Of a stretch of 64,000 bases of DNA, positions 1 through 12,859 are shown piece after piece (the first letter of the stretch is position 1; each line of letters begins with the position of its first letter). The notes below the pieces were generated by a model. The model did no database searches and was not told the origin of the DNA. It saw only the letters and a list, made by a program, of their open reading frames with translations. The DNA lies in NCBI GenBank assembly GCA_028023455.1, contig JAQFVV010000014.1:933336-997335 (forward strand), in the 5' to 3' direction. This stretch comes from Epiperipatus broadwayi. Taxonomy: Eukaryota > Onychophora > Udeonychophora > Euonychophora > Peripatidae. The translations under genes and the position numbers were made by a program.

Positions 1-2640
1 TTATTTTAGTTATATTACTTTGAGATAAAGATTAAAATTTAATTATTAATATTACTTTAATTAATTAATTATTGTTAAAGACATAGGAATGCTATAGATT
101 TATTTGTTGAAGTAATGAAAGAGGGAATAGTATTCTTATACTATTGAGGTAGTATCCTTTGGGATATTGGCTCATTGTAATTCATATTACTAATTGTAAG
201 CTCACTTCATAGTCTCATGACTTAGTAAATATTTATTTATTTAGTTTATAACATCGAACCATATTGATATTTTGTTAATTAGAACTAGTTTGATAAGATG
301 CAGAATTGTAGAATATCTTTAGTAATAATTATACATATTTTACCCGAGCATAACCATTTATCTGAGATAGTCACATTTTATTATAATATATATTTTCTGG
401 AAGTGAGGGTACAATATATAATGTTCAGACACTTATATTGAGTTATAAAATAAATAATAAATGCATAAATATAACCATCCTTCACATGATAATACTTAAA
501 ACAAAAGCATTATCAATTTCTCCCATTCAAAATCTCTTTTTTTTGTTAAGCTCAACATTTTTCTTCTTTTATTTGTTTTTACATTATGTAATCTATTCCA
601 GTATTTAAGATGCTGTAAATTCATCCTTGAAACTTTAGAAACATCACTTTTTTTTAAAATTTCTTTACCTGCTTTGCATTTTAAATGATTTAGATAATAT
701 TTTTTCGCATTTCTAAAATCACAAATATTCTGTGAGACAGGACTTTCATTTAACAATTATTTGCAAGCTTAATTTTTCAATATACATTATGCATAACTCA
801 GAAATGGCAATTCAAGTCTGATCAAATATCAAACTAAAAGTAAATAATTCAGGTTGCATTGTGTATGATAAATGTCACACACCATATATTTAGCAACCAC
901 ACATCATTGTGATCATTTAATGCTATTTGTTTTTCATAACTTGTGCTATATAAAATAAGCTTAGAAGTCTTTACAAGCAATAATGATGTCTGTAAAACTA
1001 AAAGACAGACTCAAGACACTGGGAAAAACATGAGGTTTTAATAAAAACATTAAAATACATTTTATTGAAACTGTCATTGTTTAAAAATAAAGAAATCATA
1101 TTTCACACCTTTCTAATGTTTTTTTAAGTTAACTTTATTACTTCAATAACAAAATAAATATTTGTTAAACTATAAAATCTGTTTTATAAACTTGACATTT
1201 TAACAAAGTAAAACTTGGATCTTTTTTTTAAAGAAAAAAATCAGATTTCAGTTATTCAAACTTCAAATAATTAACCTTTGAACTTTGAATGTTACATTTA
1301 GAGACATTACAAATAAATTTAAATTTATAAACTAAAAAAAATCTTTTTCTTTTTTTAAACTTTATTTGTCTACTTCTTTTTTAAATATTTTTATTAAAAT
1401 TGTTACCCCAAAGGTAATCTGAATTTAATGACTCTTGTGATCAATTATGTATCTTGCTTTGCACCTGATTTAATAAATTCTCTGATAGTTTTGTATCATG
1501 AAGATTTGTGAACAATTTCGATCCCCCCCCCCCATCTGAATATTTGAGCATTTATTTTATTTTTCAGTAAAAATACATATGAAAAGTTTAATGGTAAATA
1601 TATGTTTTAAATAGTTTAAATTAAAGAAATGATATTATATATTTGAAATTTTACACAAATAATTTTAGTTGTACTTATGGTAGTCTTATTTTTTTATCTT
1701 TCTATATGCTTTTTGTGACAAATATTGTCTTCCTATTTAGGGAAGAAGATAATTTTTTTAATTTTATTTTTATATTTAAATTTATTAAATAAATCAATAT
1801 TGGGGACAGGGAGATTGATGGACATAGCAAGATTTAATATTTTCGTATAAATATACTAACTAAAATGTGTTTTTTATTTGAATAAGTTATAATATATATT
1901 TTAATGTCAGATTTTTAACAACTTCACAATTTCCCACTTGATCCTTTTAAGAATTTTAACCATATCTTAGTTGGAATCAGGAGTAACAATTAGTCATTGC
2001 TAAATTCAGTATTTAGATTGCTGCTCATATGATGGTATATATTATTTACCTTACACTTAATATATGTGAGTTAAGTAAGAATTTAAGACATTATTATTGT
2101 TATTATTATTATTTTCATGTATTATTGTCTTTTGTTTATTTTAATATTGTATTAATCGTTTTTTGACATTGATTATCAGCATTTGAAATTGAGTGTAATC
2201 TTTTTAAATACTTTTATTGAACTTGGTACATTGGAGTGTTGGTTCATTTGTAAAACTTTTGATCTTTTTTAAGTTAGAATGAAACATTAAAATTGCAGTG
2301 TAACACATTTAAATTCAATAGAATTTTTTAAAATTTGGTATACAACTAATTTATACCAGATTTATCCATATGGGATACTAATCTTTTTGATAGGTCATCA
2401 GGTTTCTTAGATATGGAACATAGGTGGTACAGATATTTTTTAAATAATAAAGTTTGTCTATAATATAGTTTTGTTAAGCTTTTTTTTTAATTTTTTTTTA
2501 CCAAATAAAAAGAAAAAAATATCAAACAATTTTAAGCAGAAAAGTTACTTGCTGATTTCTTATACATATATAATTTTGTATACATGCTAAATACAATATA
2601 TACATAAAGAGTATAATATTAACATATTGCAGAAATATCT
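1..2640. other. AT-rich DNA without a recognisable gene
   Basis: Poly-A and poly-T runs, ATT repeats near 2090-2112 and a C run near 1525-1533. The only longer frame (496-756, minus, 86 codons, rich in Lys and Asn) matches no family I know. It contains an acceptor-like CAG and a GTAAAG donor-like site, so a small exon cannot be excluded, but there is nothing positive to name it. Confidence 0.6.
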
Positions 2641-2991
2641 AATGAAGCAGTCGGATCTGAGTTCGATCCTAGCTTCATGTTATTTACCCTAATACTAACC
2701 TTAAATTTCCGATGCAATGGGGCTTTATACGTTCAATCCACGCTAATTTCCATAATGAATAACTTGTTTCAAATACGTAGTAAAATTAATTAGTTTAGTT
2801 TAAATTGGATCAATTCTCTAAATAAATTCATGATAAAATGTTCATGAATTTACATATATTAAATTGCCTGGATTGTGCGTATATATGTTTGTAAATATTA
2901 AATATATATAATTGTTCGAAAGTTTCATTGCGTCGGGAATACTTGTTTTTTTTTTACTTTTAAATAATTTGTAAAGTTTTGCGATTAAAAG

Positions 2992-3167
2992 CTACATTCC
3001 TTCCAAAGGCTTTCAAATTCTCAAAAACAACAGTAAAGTTTTATTAATAAAAAAAAAAAGATAAGAATTCAATTTTTAATTAAAATCATTTCAGACTTTA
3101 AGAATTCATTTTCTAATTAGGAAAGGAATTCAAAAATTAGTTTGAAAGCCTTATCGAAGGAATGTTT
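2992..3167. repeat. Small inverted repeat (about 28-bp imperfect arms)
   Basis: Arms at about 2992-3019 and 3140-3167 share a complementary core read as ACATTCCTTC on the left and GAAGGAATGT on the right, followed by a second complementary block CTTTCAAA/TTTGAAAG. The loop is A/T rich with two GAATTC sites. The size and symmetry suggest a miniature foldback element or its remnant. No target duplication was resolved. Confidence 0.5.
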
Positions 3168-3788
3168 CTGAAAACAACTAATTATAAAAAAAAAACCAGA
3201 TTGATAATAAAATGAGCGCTAGCCGGAGGCGTCAGTGAACAGTAGATATATAGCCCTGAAAAGTAAAGAAAAGACTAGCTTTGTTCTAGAGTAGTGCAGT
3301 GAACTCTGTGCGTATAAAAATTGTATTTCATCATGATAGAGGGCTAGAACATCAGGAATCTGGCTATGGTTCCTAAAGTCCTGAGAAATCTTCAATGGAG
3401 CTGCTGAACCTTTTTCCGGACCGATCATTCTGCTAAAATTATGAAAGCTATTAAAATACTGTTCCAGTAGTCAACCAATAATGCCTACGTTTTCAACAAC
3501 TTGGAGGTATAACTTAAGGACCAGCGGAAGGGGTAATATATTTCTATAATGAACGTTAAACTTTCTGGCCAGTTCGAACTTTATTTTACACTCCTCCTAT
3601 TTAAGAGCTCTTTATTATTTAATGTAAAAATCTTTATAAAATGCTACTATAAATTTATATTGTAATTCTTTCAATCTCTAGTCTTTAAACTGTTTCTTTT
3701 CTTACCTGGCGGTTCGTTTAACATATTATATATATATATATGTATTTATCGTGTGATTTATTAATGCTATTTAAAAATTATATGCCAA

Positions 3789-3918
3789 TAATCTTTCAAC
3801 TCGATGAGCTCCTCTGTTCTATTTGCCTCATGCAAATATTATAATATTAATTTCAAATAGTAATTCTCGCCCATTAGAACTAAATTTGAAAGTTCTATTA
3901 ATCATCGAGTCGAAAGAA
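3789..3918. repeat. Short inverted repeat around an ACTCGATGA core
   Basis: CTTTCAACTCGATGA at about 3790-3805 is mirrored by TCATCGAGTCGAAAG at about 3903-3918, with weaker complementarity extending outward. It looks like a ~150-bp hairpin or MITE remnant. Confidence 0.45.
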
Positions 3919-5535
3919 AATATTACATGTTTATTATTTTTATAATTGGCTAATAATAAACTATTAGCTCCGTTTTTCACCTATGTCCCCAGCTCCTAAG
4001 TTACAAGTGTTTATATACTCACAAAATGTTAAAATATTGATTTCTTGTTCCACTAATATATATTTATTCGAATATAACCTTAAATGTTTTTATTGCAAAA
4101 AGGGTCGATAAAGGGTTAAATGTATTTTAATTCCACTTTTGTTATTTTATATTAATATTCAGGAAGGGCACGATATTAGGGCATAATTAATATAGTTTAT
4201 AAATGTTTTAAAATAGTTCGATAAAAGCTCGTTTGACTTTAATTAATTGGTCAAGTCATCACGTAGAGCATTCTACATGGGTTTTATTTTTCAACGATGA
4301 CTATCAAGTCATCATCATCAAACGTTGCTGATGTAGGGCCATCTTCCGCTCCGTTAGGCTGGTCGGTGATCATATTCTCTTATTTAAATTTCTCGAGGAA
4401 GAAAGTACTTCCTTTCCGATTCATTAGTCAAAGGGCGAAAGACTTGCCAAATGCAAGCCGCCATAGGACTTCGATCATCGACTAGCGATCATCTTTCAAT
4501 TTTACTCTCTGCCTTGTAATTCGTCAGTACCATTGCATCTTTGTTCCGGTAAAACCCGCTCCGTGCTCGTAATTCGTGAAGTGATTTAAATTAAAGTCGA
4601 ACCAATTCTCAAATATATTTAGTTTAAATCAGTTTTCAAATCAAGATTAAAGTTATGCCTTAAAATACGTTTGCTCTTCATGAATAGATTTCCAATGTGA
4701 AAATAAATCTCACATTCCACCGTAATAAAATTAGAACAATCATTTCCGCTCTTAATGAATACCTTTATCTGCCTTTATATTTCTCGTTGGGGGCATAGAC
4801 ATAGAATCCCATGTTGTGTAATACTTGTTGGCATATGATAAGGACTGCCACTCTTATTATATTTATAAATTCTTTTAAAGACTAGAGATAACTAATGCAA
4901 TCTATATTTTATTGAACAAAACAAATTATTATTATTATTAAATATTTTCTAACATACTTGGTTTCTTAGTTCATCATTCTTTTTATAATTATTTAAATGT
5001 TCATACCCGCTATCTGTGTTGGCAACCCGAACATACATATGATTTGATTTAAAAAGTATTCAAAGTAATTAATTATTAGATATTCGTGTCAGTGCAAGGG
5101 TCTCTAGTCCTCACCAACCGTTGAACTAGTTCTTGGCGCATAGCACTGTGCCGTCGATTTCTGCTATTTGAGCTGTTAAGTTGGGTTTGAATTCAGTTTT
5201 GGTTCAGCTGAGTTTGAATCCGATTTGACATGCGGTGGTGGTGGGTTTCGACCGGTACACTACTCACATATATATACACACACACACACTATATCTTTGA
5301 GATTGATTTAAAGTAAAATCATATTATTAAGTGAAGTTAATTTACAAGATAGTTTTGGTAAGCATTTTTTTTTTAAAAATACAATTTTTTAATCAAAAGC
5401 AAAATTGTCCAACAGTTTGTACTTAAAATAATACTTCATATTTTTAATCATTTATATGTACATGTATTATTATGTACATTTACTAAATATGATTTAATAA
5501 GTTTAATTGTACTCAAGGCTAAATGGGCTTATAAA

Positions 5536-5686
5536 TAATCATTAAAATCAGTCAACACTTAAACAATCACAATATCAATAACAATCAACAATCTCAACCT
5601 GTTAAAGGAGGTTGCCTTGACAACAGGTTAAGGTTGTTGGTTATTGATATTGGGATTATCTAAGTGTTGACTGATTTTAATGATTA
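5536..5686. repeat. Near-perfect 65-bp inverted repeat (hairpin element)
   Basis: The left arm 5536-5603 starts TAATCATTAAAATCAGTCAA and is mirrored by 5623-5686 ending TTGACTGATTTTAATGATTA. The spacer is about 20 bp. Mismatches are few, so the hairpin is stable and fairly recent. It fits a foldback-type miniature element. Confidence 0.8.
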
Positions 5687-5689
5687 AAT

Positions 5690-6760
5690 ATGATATATAC
5701 ATAAGGGGATACACTTTAACTTATAGCAAAAATATCTAGTGATATATATATATATCACAACTATAGTTGTCCAGTCAATTAAAAATATATAGTTTTATAT
5801 TTTTATTTACTATGCAAATACTAAAAAGTTAAAAATAACAGGTTTTTAAAAAAAAATTAAATGCTTTTATTTATCGTTCACTAAAAAATTAAAAATGGAT
5901 TAATTTGCTGAAATCCACTTTTAAAATATTTAATTAGATTTAGTTTGGGTATACATGGTGAAAAGATGTGAGAGTAAAAAAAAAAAATAGTTGTAAATAA
6001 AAGATCATGTTTTTGGGAAGTAATTTTGTCAACAATAATAAAATAATAATCATATGGCTTTATTGCTTTGAAATTCAAATGAAGGTTGAACATTAGAAGA
6101 GACAGAGATGGACAGTAATTCAAGGACCTTGAGTTCCAAAATCTACCACTATACTAAATTATTCAGTGATTTTTATCAATAAAGAAGATATAATAATCCC
6201 AAAAGAGAGATAGCTGAGAAATGACAAGATTTTTTTGTACATGCCATCATAAGATATTTTAATCTGAATATTTTTACAAAACATTTCTAATTACATTTTT
6301 TTTTTGATAATTTTATTAATTAATATTTTTGAATACCCAAACATGTTAGTCTCATATATTTTCACACAAAAAAATATACACACTTATAAATATACTATAA
6401 CGGTCAGGAAAAGAAGTGAAAATATACCAGTCTTACCGTATCTATCATACAGGGCGCCACTAGATCATTTGAACCTAGAAAATTTATAAAGTAGACAGAT
6501 ATGTGCTGTTAAGACGACCGCCAGCCCTAATCACTAGCTCAAGTAGATGCAGAAACTTAATATATTTATTAAAATATATTTTTAATAAACAATAATAAAA
6601 ACAATCACTGTTAGTATTAATAACACAAAAAGATTTTATTCACATATATATTTTAGTGATGACACACAAACTTGAAAAATAATTATATAAAAAAAAATTA
6701 TGTTTGTTTCATTATTATGTACTATTATTTTAATTTGTTTTAACTTTTATTTTTAATCTT
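5690..6760. other. AT-rich DNA, nothing recognised
   Basis: A/T runs and short TA repeats. The small frames are chance openings in low-complexity DNA. Confidence 0.6.
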
Positions 6761-7290
6761 AGAAATGTTGAATATAGATGAGCTACCCAGACGACACACT
6801 TAAAAGACTTCCAAACATTTGATTCCAGGCTAAAAGTCCGCAACCACACCAATGCTCGCTTCCAGATATATATCAGCAACCAATGCATTGTTAACATGTT
6901 AGCATAGAATCACGCCAACAGGAATGTGCATCTGAACAGCGTGATATTATTTGAAGAAACATGATTTTCGTCAGTACAGGAATTTACGTCTTTCTGGCTA
7001 AGGAATCATGCATGTAATATAATAAAAGAATAATGCTTCGCATGGATGTGAGAGCGGTCTATCTTGCCGTGCTTATCCTCCCAATCCATAGAGTTGGAAT
7101 GGGTCAATGGTGCAGGAAATAGATCTGCAACCATTTCAACGATATGACTACCTCTTTGGGGTCATGCATTCAGTTGGACTCGTCACCCTAGGTGCTAACA
7201 CACTTCACATTACATTGATATAAACATCCATATATCTCTCCACCATCATTGGCACAACTACGAAACAAATAGTCTGAAATCAAAACCCCT
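6760..7290. other. GC-richer unidentified island
   Basis: Base composition is more balanced than the flanks, with no long reading frame in any phase and no clear inverted ends. Possible relic of a transposon or a non-coding transcript; not assignable. Confidence 0.3.
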
Positions 7291-7779
7291 TTAAAACTAA
7301 CATATATTTAAATGAGACTAGCAGCCATCTACACTCAACTAACATTTAAATCATTTTATTAATTTAATTCTAAAAAAAAAATCTTTAGTTTAAGGTTTTA
7401 AAATCATTTTAAGATGACTTATTATATTTAACTTATTTTACTACAAATACTATTTGACCTATTTTTTCTTTCTTTTAAATTCAACTGCACAAATAATGAT
7501 ATATGTTTCTATTTTTAAATTTAAGTTTGCAATCACAAACCCCTACCCTATTACGAACAGATATTAAGCATGAATAAATAAAAGAAAAACAATACATATT
7601 TTAAGAGATTACGTTTCAAACTTTAGATAAGACTTTTAAAATTTCAAAGTTTATAAAAATAAAGTTCTGGTTTGATTTGGAAACAAAGTCTATAATTCAT
7701 ATTTATTTAAAATTAAAGTTCGGAGATTTTAGATTGAAGAGTTTATATTTCATATTTATAATTTATACTTTCCTTTCTC

Positions 7780-7975
7780 CATGCTTGTTCCTTTGTGACA
7801 AAGATCTGAGTTATGCAAGGGCCATTTCTTGTGGACAATGACGATTTTATGAACATTTTCGAAGATGGTTTCAGTATCGATCCTGGGATCCGTGGAGATG
7901 AAGTCTGCCTTCGGCTGGCCATACCGAGGGAAGCACGATGAAGCTGATTACATCTTGGGTGATGGTGATAATAGC
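7780..7975. other. Short GC-richer block, possible decayed coding DNA
   Basis: About 200 bp of balanced composition in an AT-rich setting. The plus strand gives a short reading from the ATG near 7814 (MQGPFLVDNDDFMNIFEDGF and on) that closes after about 45 codons; the minus strand is interrupted. I recognise no family. Confidence 0.25.
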
Positions 7976-10900
7976 TTTTTAAATTTTTATTTCTACTTTC
8001 AGCAAAGGTGAATGAATTTAAATTTGTAATTTTTCTAATCTCAAACTCCTTATTTCTTTTGGATTTTTCTTTTTATAGTCCTCGGGCACCTTTTTTCTGG
8101 AATGCATGGTTCCATCAAACATATTTCATATCTATATTTCATTGGTTCATTGAATTTGTCGCCAAGTAGACATTGGGTTTGTGGCTAAGTAGATTTTGGG
8201 TTTTCCACTGAGGTCTGTGTCTATATCTTTGGGCAGGAAAAGCAAGTCTTTTGTTTCTATTCCTCAACTCTTTTATCTTTTTCGTAATCAACTTTTCAAT
8301 GGTCATTTTGTCCTAAGGATCTGTTTGTAATTTTTATTTTTAAGATTAAAAACTCTGTTATTTTTAAAATTAAAAGGTGTTTTTATTATATTTTATTTAA
8401 AGATTAGAATCTTTGTTTCGATTCTATAATTTTTTTAAAGCTTATTTCATTTCAATATTTATATTAAACATATTAATAAATTAATAATTCGTTATTTGTG
8501 CATTTTGAACATTCGTGTTTTTAATTCAGTATTAGATATTTACAAAAACATGAAGTATTAGAATTTAAATGTAACACACACACATATATATATATATCCC
8601 GTTTAATATCAACCAATGATTTTATTGGATCTTTTTAAAGTAGTATGTTATATATAATTTACTTTTCTTCACAGCAAGAAATATTCATTGCTATGTATTA
8701 CATTTTTATTTTCATATATATTTACACAGCAAATTCCAAATATATGGAAGGTAATTGTCCACTGCTTTTGAAACAAGTTTTAATTCAATTATATTTGAAA
8801 CTAAATTATAGCAGTTTACATGGGAGGGGGGGGTAAACAAAGTGGCGATAGCATTGAAAATAATAATTAATCAAAATAATTTTTTGACCTATTTTAAGGT
8901 GTTTGTTTCTATCAGACATCCTAAAATAGAACAGCAGTTAATTTTTATTTATAATCGCCCCTCATTAAATGAAAAATATTTTAATTATATATACTTTATG
9001 CATATATATTTATGTGTGTGTTTGTGGGCGCAATACATAACTATTGCATAGCTACTTATATTTTTTTTTTTATCTGTTGAGTGTCTTTGACCTTTTATTA
9101 AGACTACAATGAATTGTATTTTCCCTCAACAATTTTTCATTTAGAGAATCTATATCTTTTTTTTTTTTTTTACTTTTATTGTCTTCTATTATTCATGCTT
9201 TTCTTTTTTTGTTTTAATACCCTTTTACTAATATTTTATATTGGGCAACAATAAGAAATAATGATATAGTTGTGCCAGCAGCAGAATATTATTTCTAAAT
9301 ACTCTAAAATGAATGAATCAATCACAAAATATTATTGTATATTAAATGAAAGTGTTCAGAATAAGTAAATTGCTGTTCATATAATCATTAGAATTCAATG
9401 ATGGCATGAAATCTTCTAATAAGAATTATTACTTGACGATTTTTTTTTCTTTAGTGATGCATGGATTTACTTATATGCACATAGACTTACTTGAGTTTCC
9501 TACATGTTATGTTAGATTCATATTTCTATAGATATTTTTTAAATTAAAACTTTTACTATTATAAAAGCATCTTAATTTATTATAAAATAGTTTTTGTTAA
9601 GATGGCGAACGATTGCCAATATTACCTCGAATATTTAATTATTAATTTTCGTTATTCTTTTAAAATGTTTTCTCTCTCTTTCTCTAAAGAGATGGGATTT
9701 TACAAAGCACTAACTCCAAGGAAATGTGATTATATCTTATTTTTGTTTTTATTTTTACTGATTAGATGTAAATGGGCTTGCATTCCTACTTATTACATTT
9801 AGTAATTTTATTTTTAAGAAAATAATAATTTTCATCTGATTCTCATCATTATTGTCAATGTCTTGCTTTGTTATTTATAATTTTACAATAGCCATTTAAT
9901 TAACAAAAATAAATAAATAATAAGAACAATTAAGCATTAGTTTAAAAACTTGAAAACATATTAGGTAAAAATAAATTGAAAAGTGGAAAAAATAATTCTA
10001 AAAAATGGTATGGATTTCAGATTGAGAGGTCCAGCAAGTGTTTAATGAGATAAATAAGTAGAAGTACAAAATAAGTCGAAAGTGTTATTTGATGTTGTAT
10101 ACTGATATTTGTGTAAGTTTTAAAAAAAAAGATATATTTGCGTGATGTTGTGTGCATATACTCATTCATATCAAATGCATTTAAAGCATTGATTGTGATG
10201 TGGTATTAGTAATAGTGCTATGCGTTTAAATGAAATAATTCTAACATTGATTTGAAAAATTCTGAGCTCTACTGTACAAATCTTAAACAGTTTTATGTAG
10301 ATTAAAAAACAATAGAAATTGTTTAAAGATACTCTAAATAGTTTTAATAAATTTCAAATTAGAAATACACGCATTATATTAAAAATTGTTTCTCGTTAGA
10401 ATATTTATATGAATTTATAGAAATAAGTAATAATCGTTTGCTGATATTTATTCATAAGTAATTGGAAAAAAACATCTATCAAAGCAGTCATTGTAATTTT
10501 GCTTATCTATTTTGTTTAAAAAAAATTTCAAGATTTTTTTTGATTGTCATTTAAAGAAACAGTTATTTTTTGTAACAATTTATAATATTGTTATCTCCTA
10601 ATAAAATAACATTTTTTATTTGTAACTATGTAAGAAATTATTCACTATATTTATTTAATTGATGCAAATATATATTTTATTTTAAAAAATAATAATATTG
10701 CTCAAGTTGCATTTAATTTGTATTTATTTAGATTTTTTTTTTTACTAATTGTATGTAATATGTGCATATTTGTAAATCTAAGTACTGTATTATTATTTTT
10801 TTTAATATATATATATATAAATTCAATTCTGTATACTTACAACAATGAATATTTCAGTTCATAAATACTTATCTCTTCATGTGTCTACATGTATGATATA
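7975..10900. other. AT-rich DNA, nothing recognised
   Basis: Poly-T/poly-A tracts, short CA and TA repeats near 8575-8598, and a G run near 8823-8834. Frames of 60-70 codons here are dominated by Ile, Phe, Tyr, Leu and Asn, as expected by chance. Confidence 0.6.
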
Positions 10901-11109
10901 TATATATAAATTACATCATCACAATTTTCATGCTTAAACAAATCAATACAATATCAACACTCTGTTGTGAAAGCATTAGTACAATTAAGCAGTAAATGGA
11001 ATCCTGAAAGCCACTTACTTCATTCACTTGTCTGAAGTCTTTAAAATAGACTAGAAATACAAGCGATGACTGAAACACATTGTGATCTGTGGTGATGTAA
11101 TTTACATAT
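10901..11109. mobile_element. MITE-like element, ~25-bp terminal inverted repeats
   Basis: AAATTACATCATCACAAT near 10908-10925 is mirrored by ATTGTGATCTGTGGTGATGTAATTT near 11079-11104, with TA-rich sequence outside both ends. About 210 bp long with no coding potential. This is the form of a miniature inverted-repeat transposable element; the superfamily is unknown. Confidence 0.55.
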
Positions 11110-11400
11110 GAAACTCATTTAGGTTTTGGTATTTATGATTTAATATATGTATATACCCACTGTATGCAAAAACCTTCTATCCTGTCTTTGCACAAAGACA
11201 AAGAAAAATAACACTATCCAATAGTTATATAATCATCGATTTATGACAATTTAATATTTTTTTTGTTCAATGTATTATCTTCTAGTTAAGAATTATCTTT
11301 GTCAATCAATAATTGGATAGTAAGTGGATTGGTTTGTGTATGTGTGTGTGAGTATATATATAAATTAGTAATCAGTGTCTGTATTCCAATTATAAACAAA

Positions 11401-11490
11401 TATATATATAATTCTTCGAAAAACTATACAATAATTAATACAGTAACTATTAATTATTGTATTGTTTTTCGAAGAATTATATATATATAT
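11401..11490. repeat. Near-perfect 40-bp palindrome
   Basis: A left arm with the core ATTCTTCGAAAAACTATACA (near 11411-11430) is mirrored on the right by GTTTTTCGAAGAATTATATA (near 11463-11482). The spacer is only a few bases. Strong cruciform or hairpin potential. Confidence 0.8.
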
Positions 11491-11842
11491 ATGTTTCTGC
11501 TGCTATATGTAAGCATGAATTCACCTGGGTTCCAATTCCTGGCTGACAAAAACTCTCTGATGGGAGATCACAAGCAGCGCACATGTACAATATGATTGAA
11601 AGAAAGGGAGATTACATTAATGGAGCACATGCATGGTGTAGTAAATTTGAAACATATATTGTTGTTATAATTGGATCTGTACTACTTAAACACATTAAGC
11701 GATTTCAAATTCATAACTTAACCACATAGAATAGTTAAGACATTTAGTTAATTATATTCAGTTACCAAAAAAAAAAAAAATAGTCCGAAGGTATGCATAA
11801 AGTAAAATAAAATCGAACAGGAGGAGAGAAAAGAATCAATTC

Positions 11843-11908
11843 TTTAATTAATCTAGTCCTAATTTCTATATATATGTATTAATTAATCTAGTCCTAATTT
11901 CTATATAC
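11843..11908. repeat. Tandem duplication, ~36-bp unit
   Basis: The block TTAATTAATCTAGTCCTAAT with following TTCTATATA occurs twice in direct orientation, immediately left of the TIR element below. It may be a slippage product. Confidence 0.8.
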
Positions 11909-12857
11909 ACCTGAGTCTCGTTTTACGCGATAGATAGGTTCCTCAGAAAACACGGCAAATGAAATCGTGCAAAAATAGACGCAACTTACCTTGAAAAGGG
12001 GAGGATACGGACTGATTTTTTTCAAAAATCGTGTAAAAGCAAAGCACCAACGTAAAATTACTTTAAAATTCGCGCAAAAAAAAATAAGGAAATAAAATAT
12101 GATTAATAAAAAATTTCAAATTTGAAAAAAATTGATACAAGACAAACTTTTTTTAACTATAATATTTAATTTTATTCAAAATAATATATTTTTACGCATA
12201 ATTTACAGTACAGTAATTTACATTTTTTATACACGTTTTAATTATTATCGCTATTTGCCGATAAACAGGTTCATTTGCAAACTGGTAAAAAATCAGATTC
12301 TTCACAAGATGAAATACAACTAGCACCAACTTCACATCACATTAATTTCAGGTCACCTTAAGAATTTTTAAATTGTTAATTACAATTAAAAATCAGATTT
12401 TAATTTGTAATTGTCAAATTTAATTGTGCCCACTGCTATTACTCACCTTTTAAAAATAAACTTGCGGACACTAATTGATTAATAATTGATTATGTTCTTT
12501 TTTAAAAAGCAAAAACAGAATGTGATTTAAAATGCAAAATTAACATGCACAATATTTCAACAAATTTACATTATAATCTTGTAAAATTTAATGTGTGTAT
12601 ACATAAAATGTGGAAATCATGATTTTAATTTCATTATTGCATAAAATCTTACTATTATAAAGCACTGAAAATATTGAAATTACTAAGATGAAAGTCGAAT
12701 TCCAATAACGTGCTATTACTTTCAATATGACGTAAGTGCATGAAATTTATTATTTAAAGTAATAGCGCATTATCGGAGTTCGACTTCCGAAGAATCATGA
12801 ATCTCGTAACTTCAAAATCGCGTTAAATAAATCTGCGTAAAACGAGACCCAAGTGTA
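11906..12857. mobile_element. Non-autonomous pogo/Tigger-like DNA transposon (~950 bp)
   Basis: The ends match as terminal inverted repeats: TACACCTGAGTCTCGTTTTA on the left and, read on the minus strand, TACACTTGGGTCTCGTTTTA on the right, followed on both sides by CGC. TA flanks both ends, consistent with the TA target duplication of the Tc1/mariner/pogo superfamily, whose members often begin with a CTCG-containing terminus of this kind. The interior has no transposase, so it would depend on another copy. Assignment to pogo/Tigger rests on the termini only. Confidence 0.7.
12692..12791. repeat. Hairpin nested inside the pogo-like element
   Basis: GTCGAATTCCAATAACGTGC and the following TATTACTTT (from about 12693) are mirrored by AAAGTAATAGCGCATTATCG and GAGTTCGAC (to about 12784). 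Arms are ~30 bp with few mismatches around a ~35-bp loop. It is either a nested insertion or an internal subterminal repeat. Confidence 0.65.
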
Positions 12858-12859
12858 TA

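Larger units (their letters stand above)
2640..5290. other. GC-richer unidentified island
   Basis: This stretch is visibly richer in G+C than its surroundings, especially 3200-3560, 4290-4620 and 5090-5270. Short frames occur (minus 3219-3428, 69 codons; plus 4297-4485, 62 codons). The minus reading opposite 4297-4485 ends in a run of acidic residues and looks more protein-like than the plus reading, but it has stops. I do not recognise either. Old transposon, lost exon or untranslated RNA are all possible. Confidence 0.3.

Noticed and set aside
2640-2690. tRNA-like text around GAGTTCGATCCTAG
   Set aside because: The T-loop word is present but the T-stem does not pair and no acceptor, D or anticodon arms can be drawn.
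8645-9051. Two adjacent plus frames of 63 and 69 codons
   Set aside because: Low-complexity translations with no motif and no coding-like composition.
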